This document shows positions 38,089-47,270 of a stretch of DNA of 56,986 bases, piece after piece. Position numbers and translations under genes: made by a program. Under the pieces are notes generated by a model, which was not told where the DNA came from, did no database searches, and saw nothing but the letters and a program-made list of their open reading frames with translations. Each line of letters begins with the position of its first letter. Position 1 is the first letter of the stretch. Source of the DNA: Alphaproteobacteria bacterium (GTDB lineage Bacteria > Pseudomonadota > Alphaproteobacteria > Rhodobacterales > Rhodobacteraceae). Where the stretch lies: contig JAUIBL010000026.1 in assembly GCA_030428355.1 (NCBI GenBank), positions 1 through 56,986 of the forward strand, given 5' to 3'.

Positions 38089-38858
38089 TGGCGGCCCCGG
38101 ACGGGATTGCCCTATCCGGGGTCTGCAAGACCTTTTCGGGGCGGGGGAAGGTTGTCGAAGCGTTGCGCGACGTCAGCCTGTCCTGTCCCGAAGGATCGTT
38201 CACCGCCATCATCGGCCCGTCGGGATGCGGCAAGTCCACGGTCATGCGCATCGCGCTGGGTCTGGAACGTGCCGATGCCGGCACGGTGCAGATCGCGGGG
38301 CAGGCCTCGCTTGACGCAGCGCGGGCGGGGGTGACCGGGGTCGCGTTTCAGGACGCCGCCCTGTTGCCGTGGCGCAGCGTCAGGCGCAACGTGGAGGTGC
38401 CGCTTGAAGTGCTGAGGCGGTCGCGGTCGCAGGCGGCGGCGCATGTGCAAGATATGATCGAACTGGTGGGGCTCAAGGGCTACGAAAACGCGTTGCCAGG
38501 CGAATTGTCCGGCGGGATGCGCCAGCGGGTCGCCATCGCTCGGGCGCTGGTCACGCATCCACAGGTTCTGTTCATGGACGAACCCTTTGGGGCGCTTGAT
38601 CAGATCCTGCGTCGGCAGATGAATGTCGAATTGCAACGGATCTGGTCGGAAAGCGGATCAACGGCGCTTCTGGTGACGCATGGCATTGATGAGGCGGTGT
38701 TTCTTGCGGATCGGGTTGTCGTCATGCACGCGGCTCCCGGCCGGATCGTGGATGTGATCGAGGTGCCGTTCGATCGGCCGCGCGATACGGCGCTGTTCTC
38801 GGTTCCCGAGTTTCACCACGTCTGTGACCACATCGCCGAGGTGCTGCATGGCGGCTGA
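38088..38858 (+). CDS. ABC ATPase of the NitT/TauT-like importer
   Basis: 256 aa. Walker A GPSGCGKS at about residues 41-49, signature LSGGMRQR and Walker B LFMDEPFGALD identify an importer ATPase of the SsuB/TauB/ThiZ kind; the D-loop and H-loop follow (LLVTHGIDEAV). It shares one base with the binding-protein stop and overlaps the permease gene by 11 bp. Confidence 0.9.
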   Translation: MAAPDGIALSGVCKTFSGRGKVVEALRDVSLSCPEGSFTAIIGPSGCGKSTVMRIALGLERADAGTVQIAGQASLDAARAGVTGVAFQDAALLPWRSVRRNVEVPLEVLRRSRSQAAAHVQDMIELVGLKGYENALPGELSGGMRQRVAIARALVTHPQVLFMDEPFGALDQILRRQMNVELQRIWSESGSTALLVTHGIDEAVFLADRVVVMHAAPGRIVDVIEVPFDRPRDTALFSVPEFHHVCDHIAEVLHGG

Positions 38859-40419
38859 GCCGAAAGGGCATTGGCGCGGGCTGCGCAACGCCGCGGTTCT
38901 GCTGGTGATCTGGGAGATCGTCGGTCGGCTTGATCTGGTGGCGGGGGGCGCGCTGCCGGGGTTTTCGGAAATCGTGATCCGGCTCTACGAGGATTGGGGT
39001 GATTATCCGCGCCATATCTGGGCCACTGTCTATGCCTCTACCCTGGGATTTCTGATCGGCAATGCGCTTGGCATCGGGGCAGGGGTGATCTTTGCGATGT
39101 CGCCCACGATGCTGCGGCTGTTTCGCGGGGTGAACATCGCGGTGTTCGCCCTGCCTCCGATCGCGATTGCACCCATCCTTGTTCTGACACTGTCCGGTAT
39201 GGCACCAAGGATCGCGTTGGCGGCATTGGGCGTCTACTTCGTCACCATGACCGCCACCGTGATCGGCTTGTCACAGGCTGACAGCCGCGCGACGGATGTG
39301 ATCCGCGCTTATGGCGGCAGTCGCTGGGATGCGTTGCGCCTTGTGCGGTTTCGCGGTGCCTTGCCCTCCATTCTGGCGGGCCTGCGCGTGGCCGCTCCCA
39401 ACGCGGTTCTTGGAGCCATTCTTGCAGAATTCGGCGGCGGCGGACGCTGGGGGCTTGGGGCCTATCTGCTGGGCTCACTTGGGCGCGGTGAGCCGGATCG
39501 CCTTTGGGGCATCGGCCTTGTGGCCACGCTGATCGCTGGATTAAGCTACGCGGTCTTTGCTATTCTTGCGTCCCGAACCCTTGGCGCAACCCGCGCCGTG
39601 ACCCTGAACACCGCCGTGCCAGAGACAGACACAGGCAACAGGTCCCTGGCTGTCCGTATCGCTCTGACCCTCGGCACCATCGCGTTGCCGTTCATCATGT
39701 GGTGGGGCTTCATCAAGCTGACCGGAGTGCCGGAGCTGATCTCCAAGACGCCGTGGGGTGTTGTCCAATACCTGTTCCTCGGACCAACAGCTGAAAGCGC
39801 ACAGACACGTCTCTTGGCAGCCTTGTCAGAGACGTTGCCGATCACCTTTGTCGGCATGGCTGCAGGCTTGCTGTTTGCCTTCCTGCTTGCAATCTCGTCA
39901 CGTCTCTTTCCGCGCGCCGTCGAGGCCTTTCTCCCGGTCGCGCTGGTCACACAGACGATGCCTTTGGTGGCCCTGACGCCTTTGCTGGTTCTGATCCTCG
40001 GGCGCGGCACCTCACTGACGCTCTGGGTTACAATATCGGTGACGTTCTTCCCGGCCTTCGTCACTCTGGCACAAGGACTGGCGCTTGTGCCACGCAGCGC
40101 GGAAGACGTGCCGCGCGCCTATGGCGCCAGCCGGTGGACGGAAATGCGGATGGTCACGCTGCCCGCTTCCTTGCCGTATCTGTTCGCTGCGACCAGACTG
40201 ACGGTTCCACGAGCGCTGTTGGGCGTAATGATCGCGGAGTGGCTGGCAACCGGAAAAGGATTAGGCAATCTGCTGAACCAATCCCGTGGTTTTCTGGACT
40301 ACGGCATGATCTGGACGGTTGCCGCGGTATCGGTTCTGCTGTCAGTGCTGTTCTATCAGGTTGTCGTACTGGTCGAGAAACGGGTGTTGAAGCGTCTTGG
40401 GATGACGACGGCTGAGTGA
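38848..40419 (+). CDS. Fused double ABC permease
   Basis: 523 aa with two tandem BPD_transp-type halves. Each has an EAA loop: YGGSRWDALRLVRFRGALPS near residue 155 and YGASRWTEMRMVTLPASLP near 425. Normal family members have about 260 aa and work as homodimers, so this one encodes both halves of the pore. The second half shows less GC-rich synonymous choices by eye (from about 39.6 kb). The start at 38848 is the only ATG after the ATPase-overlap region. Functional as a single polypeptide importer subunit. Confidence 0.85.
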   Translation: MAAEPKGHWRGLRNAAVLLVIWEIVGRLDLVAGGALPGFSEIVIRLYEDWGDYPRHIWATVYASTLGFLIGNALGIGAGVIFAMSPTMLRLFRGVNIAVFALPPIAIAPILVLTLSGMAPRIALAALGVYFVTMTATVIGLSQADSRATDVIRAYGGSRWDALRLVRFRGALPSILAGLRVAAPNAVLGAILAEFGGGGRWGLGAYLLGSLGRGEPDRLWGIGLVATLIAGLSYAVFAILASRTLGATRAVTLNTAVPETDTGNRSLAVRIALTLGTIALPFIMWWGFIKLTGVPELISKTPWGVVQYLFLGPTAESAQTRLLAALSETLPITFVGMAAGLLFAFLLAISSRLFPRAVEAFLPVALVTQTMPLVALTPLLVLILGRGTSLTLWVTISVTFFPAFVTLAQGLALVPRSAEDVPRAYGASRWTEMRMVTLPASLPYLFAATRLTVPRALLGVMIAEWLATGKGLGNLLNQSRGFLDYGMIWTVAAVSVLLSVLFYQVVVLVEKRVLKRLGMTTAE

Positions 40420-40793
40420 TTAGCTGAACGTTTTTTACGTTCTCACGTATGAACACATGGAGGGAGCAATCGCGGGCGTTTTCAGAGGCTTTCAGGTGCG
40501 AGTAAGCTGCTCGGATGTGATTGGTTCACAGGCGCTTAATCGTTAATTTTCAAAGCTACCAAGATCCCGGAAGGCACGTTTCGGCTGGCTCATATTGAGA
40601 AGAGATACCAAATCCAGATTTGCCGCTCTACGTGTCTGACCCTTGCGTTGCCCCAAGAATGGCCAGAGCCGCACCTGCGCAGCCATGAAAAGCGGCGTAC
40701 CCCATGGAAGTCCTAGAAGACGACGACGGTTGTCATCCGGATGCGTCGCGTTGCCAGCAATGGCGCGGGACCAAATCCGCCGTTTTCAAGACA
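40420..40793. other. Intergenic gap of about 370 bp
   Basis: The gap has a hairpin GAACGT-N5-ACGTTC 6 bp past the permease stop (40426-40442). Further on, no protein was recognised on either strand. Possibly decayed sequence. Confidence 0.4.
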
Positions 40794-41654
40794 TCAGTCA
40801 TATTCGCCCAGACGCTCGTTGAACTCGTCGACCCGACGCAAGCGCGTGCGTCCCTCGGCACCGGACTTCAGCGTCGTGCGCACGACGATCTGGTGGCAAA
40901 GCGCCAATACGGCGGCATGATTGAACTGTGGGGTCGCTGTGCTGATGCGGCAGCGGAAATGCCAATCGAGACTGGGGTCAAGTTCCATACTGTCGTCCGA
41001 AATCACAGCGCGCACAGCGCCGATAGCGCCGATCTCGCGCAACAGGGCGTCCAGGCCGCTCATGCGGCGACGCAGAGCCACGACAAGAACAAGGTCATCC
41101 GGTGTCATCGCAGCCAGGTGTTCACCCATGGACTCGCCGTCCTTCGGAATGACCGCGGCGTCCGGGATGACCTTGACCAATTGCCAGCGCAGGTAGATCG
41201 CGAATGAATGGCTGATCCGGTGCCCGATGATCCAGACCTTCCGGGCGGACAGCATCTTGTCTGCCAATCTGTCGAGCTCATCGGGTGAGAGCCTCTGGAA
41301 TGTCCATGCGAGGTTCTCCATCTCTTCGCGCATTCCGAAGCCAAGGACATCCTCCATCGCCCCGGGTTCGCCGTGACCGATATAGAGCCGCGAGCCGGAG
41401 CTGGCTTCATCCCGCACGGCGCGGCGCGCGGCGTCATAGCTGTCGTAGCCGATCTTTCGGATGAACCGCGATACCGTGGCCTTGGAGACATCGGACAGCC
41501 GCGCGAGTTCCTGTGCGTCATAGCTTGCCATGTCGCTGGGAAAGTCCAGCAGGAAGGTGCCGAGACGACGCTCGGCGGGCTGGAGGTCTGCCAGGGCTGT
41601 CCGGATCCGGTCGAGGAAGCGCGGCGGCGCGTCTTTTTGTAACTGAGATTTCAT
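40794..41654 (-). CDS. RpiR-family transcriptional regulator 2
   Basis: 286 aa. HTH at about residues 10-75 (FLDRIRTALADLQPAERRLGTFLL, DAQELARLSDVSKATVSRFIRKIGYDSYDAARRAVRDE) and a SIS domain at about 125-250 (KVWIIGHRISHSFAIYLRWQL, DDLVLVVALRRR, RAVISDDSMELDPS). The start at 41654 is chosen over 41756 because the latter adds an unconserved 34-residue stretch. It is divergent from the TctC operon and three RpiR-like sites lie between them. Confidence 0.9.
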   Translation of the reverse strand: MKSQLQKDAPPRFLDRIRTALADLQPAERRLGTFLLDFPSDMASYDAQELARLSDVSKATVSRFIRKIGYDSYDAARRAVRDEASSGSRLYIGHGEPGAMEDVLGFGMREEMENLAWTFQRLSPDELDRLADKMLSARKVWIIGHRISHSFAIYLRWQLVKVIPDAAVIPKDGESMGEHLAAMTPDDLVLVVALRRRMSGLDALLREIGAIGAVRAVISDDSMELDPSLDWHFRCRISTATPQFNHAAVLALCHQIVVRTTLKSGAEGRTRLRRVDEFNERLGEYD

Positions 41655-41758
41655 GATGTCAGTTTGACGATAATCAGCGGAGTGGCAACTGCAGATGCCC
41701 GGGTGATCCCAGCCAAAATCCACTACGATTCGCGCTTTCAAATCGAAAACCCGCATAA

Positions 41759-41874
41759 GAAACCAAGGTTTCTGAACATTTCAGGTGTTATTTCTGTGCA
41801 GGTCTTCAGCGCGTTGCTGAATTTGTAATCGAAACCAAGATTTCTGTTTTGCCTATTTTCGAAATCATGGTTCC
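41759..41874. promoter_or_regulatory. Three RpiR-type operators before tctC
   Basis: GAAACCAAGGTTTC at 41759-41772 is a perfect 6-bp-arm palindrome. GAAACCAAGATTTC at 41831-41844 and GAAATCATGGTTCC at 41861-41874 are two near-copies. Centres are 72 and 30 bp apart. The conserved core GAAAC-N4-GTTTC is the same as near RpiR 1. Likely sites for RpiR 2 repressing or activating the TTT operon. Confidence 0.7.
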
Positions 41875-41940
41875 ATTAGCCTTAGTCGGATGCAGGATGG
41901 CTGTAACGCTTTTTTGACGCCTCATGGAAGGAAGACGATA

Positions 41941-42912
41941 ATGACCACCAGACGACATTTTTTCGCCTTGCTGGCCTCCGTATCGGCCGCAGCAACCCTT
42001 GGCACGGCACCCGCAGCACAGGCGGCATGGCCGGAAAAGCCCGTTCGGATCCTCGTATCCTTTCCGCCGGGTGGATCGAGCGATCTTGTGGCACGCCTGT
42101 TGGCTGAAAAGCTGTCCGCTGATCTGGGCCAGCAATTCGTGGTCGAGAACAAGCCCGGAGCGGCAGGCACGGTGGCCGCGGGCGCGCTGCAAGAGGCAGA
42201 ACCGGATGGCTACACCTTCATGCTGTCGAACCTGACCCCGTTCAGCGTCGCTCCGACCCAGTTCCCGGACACGCCCTATGATCCGGTCGCCGATTTCGAC
42301 CACATCACCTATGTCGGAACGGTGCATCTTGGGCTGTTCGCGGCGCCCAGCCTGGAGACTGCCGATTTTTCCGCCTTCCTTGAAAAGGCCAAGGCAGACC
42401 CGGGCAGCATCGACTACGGCAGCTCGGGTGTCGGGTCATGGGGGCACATCATCGCCGAGCAGTTCAACCGCGAAACGGGGGCTGGCCTGTTCCATATCCC
42501 CTACAAGGGCTCCGGTCCGATGCGGCTCGATTTCCTCGCCGGTGTGGTTCCAGTGATCTTTGACGCGGTGCCGCAGAATCTGCCGGCCGTTCAGGATGGT
42601 ACGGCCATTCCGCTCGCCGTCTCGTCGACCACGCTGCTGCCGACTTTGCCGGACACGCCGACCTTTACAGAGCTTGGTTATGACATCGTCGCCGAGAACT
42701 GGCTGGGTGTGAGTGCGCCTGCCGGGGTGCCGGACGAGATCAAGGCGACGCTTGATGCGGCGCTGCAAAAAGCGATGTCCGATGCGGATGTGCTGGCGCA
42801 GTTCGACACATGGGGACTGGTACGCGAACCGAAGACAAGTGCCGAGTTCGAGAGCTTTGTCGCACAGCAATTCGAAGCCTGGAAGCCGCTGGTCACAGCG
42901 ATTTCGAACTGA
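41941..42912 (+). CDS. TctC/Bug-family extracytoplasmic binding protein
   Basis: 323 aa. The signal peptide (TTRRHFFALLASVSAAATLGTAPAAQA) carries a twin Arg; the mature protein begins WPEKPVRILVSFPPGGSSDLVARLLAEKLSADLG, a Bug hallmark, with NKPGAAGTVAAGALQ following. Start 41941 is set by the signal peptide and a GGAAGG. Binds a carboxylate-type ligand for a tripartite tricarboxylate transporter. 10 bp from the BMP gene. Confidence 0.92.
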   Translation: MTTRRHFFALLASVSAAATLGTAPAAQAAWPEKPVRILVSFPPGGSSDLVARLLAEKLSADLGQQFVVENKPGAAGTVAAGALQEAEPDGYTFMLSNLTPFSVAPTQFPDTPYDPVADFDHITYVGTVHLGLFAAPSLETADFSAFLEKAKADPGSIDYGSSGVGSWGHIIAEQFNRETGAGLFHIPYKGSGPMRLDFLAGVVPVIFDAVPQNLPAVQDGTAIPLAVSSTTLLPTLPDTPTFTELGYDIVAENWLGVSAPAGVPDEIKATLDAALQKAMSDADVLAQFDTWGLVREPKTSAEFESFVAQQFEAWKPLVTAISN

Positions 42913-42922
42913 GGAAAGCAGA

Positions 42923-43855
42923 ATGCGGATCACGGTCTTTTTTGTCGGCGAGGTGCATGACGATGGCTTCAATGCCAGCGCGCTGGACGGGGCCTTGCGG
43001 GCGAGGGATGCCGGGCTTGCCAAGATCAGCGTGGTCGACGGGGTGCCCTACAAGGAAGACGTGATCCGCGCTCGCCTGACCGAAGTGATGCCCGATTGCG
43101 ACGGTCTGGTTTTCATCGGCGGTCAGGGCAATGTCGCGACGCCGGAAATTGCGACGATGCACCCGGACAAGCGGTTTGCCATCGTTCAGGGGCACCAGAC
43201 AGGCCCGAACCTTGCGAGCTATGATGTCCTGCAAGAAGAGACCGCCTTTCTGGCCGGCGCCTTGGCAGCGCTTATCACGAAAACCGGTGTCGTCGGGCAT
43301 TTGTCCGGCCATCGGGTGCGCCCCGGTTTGAAGGGACGAGCCGCGTTTGCCGCAGGCGTGTCCTACATTGACCCGGAGATCACTCTGCTCACCGGATTCT
43401 GTGGCACGCAGGATGACAACGCGGTGTCCCGTGCATGGGCCGAGGCGGAAATCGAGGCCGGGGTCGATGTGATGTTCACGATGCTCAATGCCGCACGTCA
43501 GGGGGCCATCGACGCCTGCCGGGCCGGCGGAGCCTTGCAGATCGGGAATGCGCTTGACTGGGTTGCGCGGGATCCGGTGGTGTTCGTCGCCTCTGCGATG
43601 GCGCGTATCGATCTGGGTGTCGAACAGGCGATCAAAGACATGGTCGCCGGACATGTCCCGCCACAGGTGGTCGAGCTTGGCCTTGCAGACGGCGAATATG
43701 GTCACTTGGCCATGGGCGTAGCGGTTCCGGCGGATGTTAAGGCGCGGATCGATCAGATTTCGATGCTGATCCGCAATAGACAGATCGACATCCCGGACGA
43801 CTATAAAGGACCAGAGTTCCAACCGGTGACCGGACCATGCATCGCGACCGCCTGA
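42923..43855 (+). CDS. Signal-less BMP-family binding protein
   Basis: 310 aa. BMP/PnrA-like blocks: HDDGFNASALDGALRARDAG, LQEETAFLAGALAALITKTGVVGHLSGH, and GVDVMFTMLNAARQGAIDACR. BMP proteins usually carry nucleosides to ABC importers and are exported lipoproteins; here the protein starts directly with MRITVFFVGEVHDDGF, without a signal peptide, so it should be cytoplasmic. It lies between tctC and tctB and overlaps tctB by 19 bp. Its role, perhaps as a cytosolic acceptor or sensor of the substrate, is an inference. Confidence 0.8.
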   Translation: MRITVFFVGEVHDDGFNASALDGALRARDAGLAKISVVDGVPYKEDVIRARLTEVMPDCDGLVFIGGQGNVATPEIATMHPDKRFAIVQGHQTGPNLASYDVLQEETAFLAGALAALITKTGVVGHLSGHRVRPGLKGRAAFAAGVSYIDPEITLLTGFCGTQDDNAVSRAWAEAEIEAGVDVMFTMLNAARQGAIDACRAGGALQIGNALDWVARDPVVFVASAMARIDLGVEQAIKDMVAGHVPPQVVELGLADGEYGHLAMGVAVPADVKARIDQISMLIRNRQIDIPDDYKGPEFQPVTGPCIATA

Positions 43856-44283
43856 TCTCGCAGATCGGACCGGCGCTCATGCTGCTGGTGGGCCTCGCGT
43901 TTGTCATCGGCTCGGTCACGACGCTCGAGCTTGGCTCTGCGCGGAGGATGGGGCCGGGGGCGTTCCCGGCGCTGGTCGGTGGCCTGTTGTCGGTGCTGGC
44001 GCTGATTACGCTGGTCCGTAATTTCCGATACCCGATGGGCTGGGACAGGCCAGACCCGATTTCCGTCGCGGCCGTGGCCGGTGGTGTTGCGGCCTTCGCG
44101 TTTCTGACGCCTTTGCTGGGTGTCCTGCCCGCCGTAATCGTGTCGGTGCTGACCACCGCGTCGGCGGTGCCACAGTTCCGCTGGCCGGGTCGGATCGTTC
44201 TGGCGTTCTGTGTCGCAGGCGCGGTCTGGCTGGTCTTCGTCAAGGGTCTCGGCATCCCGCTGCCCACGATCCGGGGGTTCTGA
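43837..44283 (+). CDS. TctB-family small permease subunit
   Basis: 148 aa with four predicted membrane segments and a TctB-like N-terminus (RLISQIGPALMLLVGLAFVIGS). Sites are not conserved at residue level in this family. It sits between the BMP protein and tctA, overlapping both. Confidence 0.85.
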   Translation: MHRDRLISQIGPALMLLVGLAFVIGSVTTLELGSARRMGPGAFPALVGGLLSVLALITLVRNFRYPMGWDRPDPISVAAVAGGVAAFAFLTPLLGVLPAVIVSVLTTASAVPQFRWPGRIVLAFCVAGAVWLVFVKGLGIPLPTIRGF

Positions 44284-45779
44284 TGGATCTTCTGTCCAAT
44301 CTTGCGCTTGGCTTTGCGACGGCGGCGACGCTCTACAACCTGACCTACTGTTTCGTCGGCGTTTTTCTGGGCACGTTCATCGGCGTGCTGCCGGGGGTTG
44401 GTCCCCTGGCCGCGGTTGCGATGCTGTTGCCGGTGTCGTTCTACCTTCCGCCCGAGACCGCACTCGTGATGCTGGCAGGCGTCTACTATGGCGCGGAATA
44501 CGGCGGCTCGATCGCGTCGATCCTTCTGAACATTCCCGGCACACCGTCGGCCTCGGTGACCTGCCTTGACGGCTACCCGATGGCCCGGGACGGACGGGCG
44601 GGGGTCGCGCTCTTTTCGACCGCGATCGCGTCGTTCTTCGGGGCTATCTTCGGCGTCGTCGTGATGGTCCTCTTGTCGCCAGCTCTGGCGGAATTCGCAT
44701 TGCTGTTCGGACCAGCCGAGTATTTTGCCGTCATGGTTCTTGGACTGGTCGCCGCGTCTGTTGTCAGCACGTCCGGCGCGATGCGCGGCGTCATGATGGT
44801 GTGTCTGGGGATCCTGCTGGGCACCGTCGGTGTCGACATCAATTCCGGCGAAACGCGCTTCGTCGCCGGGATGCCGGAGTTGCGCGACGGGGTCAGTCTT
44901 GTCGTCGTCGCCATGGGCCTCTTCGGGATTTCCGAGGTCATGGTCTCCGCACGCGGCGCGACCCGGTCCTACGCGACCGAGCGCATCTCCATGAGCAATT
45001 TCTTCCCGACGCGGTCGGAATGGCTGCGCAGCATCGGTCCCGCCCTGCGCGGATCAAGCGTGGGGTCGTTCTTCGGCACGTTGCCGGGCACCGGGCAGAC
45101 GGTCGCGTCCTTCGTCGGTTATGCCCTTGAGAAACGCATCTCGCCCCGGGGAGACAAGTTTGGCACGGGTCAGATCGAGGGTGTGGTCGTCCCGGAATCG
45201 GCCAACAACGCCGCTGCGCAGACCGCGTTCATCCCGACGCTGACGCTGGGCATTCCCGGATCGACGACGATGGCGCTGATGCTGGGGGCCTTGATGATCC
45301 ACGGGATCACGCCCGGACCGCGCCTCATCTCAGAGCACCCGGAGCTCTTCTGGGGCCTGATCGTCAGCTTTCTCTTCGGCAACCTGTTCCTGCTCGTGCT
45401 CAACATCCCGCTGATCGGTCTCTGGGTCCGCTTGCTGCGGGTGCCGCACTATTTCCTCTACCCGACCGTCGTCGTGCTGATCTGCGTGGGGGTCTACAGC
45501 ATCGACAATTCGATCTTCGACATCTGGATGACCCTTGCCTTCGGCGTGCTGGGCTATGTGCTGCGTCTCTTCCGGTTCGAACCTGCGCCGCTACTGATCG
45601 GCTTCGTTCTGGGGCCGATGATGGAAGAATTCTTCCGCCGCGCCATGCTGTTGTCGCGCGGTGACCCGATGGTGTTTCTGGAGCGACCGGGGAGTGCGGC
45701 GCTGCTGGGCGTCGCCGGTGTACTTCTGCTGGCTACTGCCGTCCCGCGTCGGTTGTATCCATGGAACCGGGCTACATAG
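44283..45779 (+). CDS. TctA-family large permease subunit
   Basis: 498 aa with about 12 membrane segments. TctA-typical motifs: GTFIGVLPGVGPLAAVAMLLP, YYGAEYGGSIASILLNIPGTPSASVTC, and LGIPGSTTMALMLGALMIHGITPGP. It is the main channel of the tripartite tricarboxylate system; the shape of the operon (binding protein, BMP, TctB, TctA) gives no substrate directly. Confidence 0.93.
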   Translation: MDLLSNLALGFATAATLYNLTYCFVGVFLGTFIGVLPGVGPLAAVAMLLPVSFYLPPETALVMLAGVYYGAEYGGSIASILLNIPGTPSASVTCLDGYPMARDGRAGVALFSTAIASFFGAIFGVVVMVLLSPALAEFALLFGPAEYFAVMVLGLVAASVVSTSGAMRGVMMVCLGILLGTVGVDINSGETRFVAGMPELRDGVSLVVVAMGLFGISEVMVSARGATRSYATERISMSNFFPTRSEWLRSIGPALRGSSVGSFFGTLPGTGQTVASFVGYALEKRISPRGDKFGTGQIEGVVVPESANNAAAQTAFIPTLTLGIPGSTTMALMLGALMIHGITPGPRLISEHPELFWGLIVSFLFGNLFLLVLNIPLIGLWVRLLRVPHYFLYPTVVVLICVGVYSIDNSIFDIWMTLAFGVLGYVLRLFRFEPAPLLIGFVLGPMMEEFFRRAMLLSRGDPMVFLERPGSAALLGVAGVLLLATAVPRRLYPWNRAT

Positions 45780-46040
45780 TCACTGCTCGTGCCTCGTGAA
45801 ATGTATCTCAAGCTTGCCATGAGATACTCTCTGGTAAACACGGGGCGGTTCACATCACGGAAGCGCCAAGACCACGTACGCCGAAGATCTCCCGCAACGC
45901 TTCTGGAACCATAACACGGACCACCCAAATACAACGCACCGTCTGGACGTGTTTCATACCTAACTCAAGGGGCTGACTGGTCGCAAACACCCTTGGGCAC
46001 CTGGGATTCCATGCAATTTATATGTTCTAAGGGGTGTAAG
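45780..46040 (+). promoter_or_regulatory. Leader and promoter of the SRP RNA gene
   Basis: About 260 bp without a protein gene. TTGGGC at 45993-45998 and TTATAT near 46018-46023 are weak promoter boxes about 19 bp apart, in a position to drive the SRP RNA. The rest of the gap shows nothing assignable. Confidence 0.35.
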
Positions 46041-46138
46041 GTGAGAGGCTGGACAACGACCCAAGCGTGGCTCGTTACGGCTGCTTCCTTCCGGACCTGA
46101 CCGGGTTGGCGAGGTGCTCGCCCGCGCCAACCTCTCAA
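46041..46138 (+). ncRNA. ffs: Signal recognition particle RNA (4.5S type)
   Basis: The stretch contains the conserved SRP apical-loop sequence GGCTGCTTCCTTCCGGACCTGACC at 46079-46102 region, and its end stem is closed by GAGAGG (46043-46048) and CCTCTC (46131-46136). The RNA binds Ffh and targets membrane proteins to FtsY and SecY. The exact 5' and 3' ends are estimates. Situated ahead of nudC. Confidence 0.92.
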
Positions 46139-46261
46139 TGCCTCATCTAGGCGAGGCTTGGAGAGATTGCAACCAGGGTTATCGGGGAATCCTCTTGGCT
46201 GGATTGTTCTTTTCGAGGCCACGTGGCAATCGCAGGGAAATAGAGATAAAGGTAGGGGCCG

Positions 46262-47230
46262 ATGCGGACTGCTGAACAGGTGACATTTGGAGGGTCCGGG
46301 CTGGACCGGGCGGCGGACCTGCGCGGGGATATTCCGGCGCTTGCGGCGGTGATGCAGGATGCGGCAACGCGAACGACCGTGCTTTGGAAGGGCAAGCCTC
46401 TGGTCATCAGATCAGGTGACACCTGCAGTCTTGCACGCCTTCCGCTGGATCATCCCATCCTGTCCGAAGCGCGGGTTGCGCCGATCCTGTTGGGCCGTGA
46501 GGACGGAGCGGCGCGCTTTGCACATGATCTTTCGGCATGGGTTCCGGATACCGATCTGAGCGATGTCGGCGCGTTCATCGACAAGAGCATTCAAACGCAT
46601 CCGACCTTGCCCGAGGACCACGGGTTTACCGAATTGCGCGGCATCATGACGCTTCTGAGCGCGCGCGACGCCGAGCTGGCCGCGACCGCCAAGGCGATCC
46701 TCGGTTGGCATGAGACCCATGGTCATTGCGCCCGGTGCGGAGCGCCCAGCGATGTCACGCAAGCGGGGTGGCAGAGGGTGTGCCAATCTTGCGGAGCCAG
46801 CCATTTTCCGCGCACCGATCCTGTTGTGATCATGCTTGTCACACATGGCAACAAGGTGCTTCTGGGGCGGTCGCCCGGATGGCCCGAGGGCATGTATTCC
46901 TGTCTTGCTGGCTTTGTCGAACCCGGCGAGACCATCGAGGCGGCTGTGCGCCGCGAAGTCTGGGAGGAAGCAGGGGTGCAGGTGGGCGAGGTTCGGTATC
47001 TGTCGAGCCAGCCCTGGCCGTTTCCGGCATCGTTGATGTTCGGCTGTCACGGCATCGCGACAAGCGAGGACATCCGCATCGATCCCAACGAGATCGAGGA
47101 CGCGCTCTGGGTCAGCCGCGAAGAGGTCATGGACGCTCTGGCGGGGCTCAGACAAGGGTTGCTGCCGGCGCGAAAAGGCGCCATCGCGCATTTTTTATTG
47201 CGCAATTGGCTTGCCGATACGTTGGAATGA
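46262..47230 (+). CDS. nudC: NADH pyrophosphatase (Nudix)
   Basis: 322 aa. The zinc ribbon is two CXXC pairs at about residues 157-182 (CARCG...CQSCG), followed by the Nudix box GFVEPGETIEAAVRREVWEEAGV near 217-239 and the SQPWPFPASLM motif that marks the NADH/NAD-capped-RNA hydrolase group. It cleaves NADH to AMP and NMNH and can remove NAD caps from RNA. Starts at the ATG at 46262 downstream of the SRP RNA. Confidence 0.93.
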   Translation: MRTAEQVTFGGSGLDRAADLRGDIPALAAVMQDAATRTTVLWKGKPLVIRSGDTCSLARLPLDHPILSEARVAPILLGREDGAARFAHDLSAWVPDTDLSDVGAFIDKSIQTHPTLPEDHGFTELRGIMTLLSARDAELAATAKAILGWHETHGHCARCGAPSDVTQAGWQRVCQSCGASHFPRTDPVVIMLVTHGNKVLLGRSPGWPEGMYSCLAGFVEPGETIEAAVRREVWEEAGVQVGEVRYLSSQPWPFPASLMFGCHGIATSEDIRIDPNEIEDALWVSREEVMDALAGLRQGLLPARKGAIAHFLLRNWLADTLE

Positions 47231-47270
47231 CGCAAATTTAAGTCAAAAGTATCGAGGTGGGGGCACATAG

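Noticed and set aside
40704..41207. Plus-strand frame beginning MEVLEDDDGCHP near RpiR 2
   Set aside because: Antisense to RpiR 2 for most of its length; no recognisable protein.
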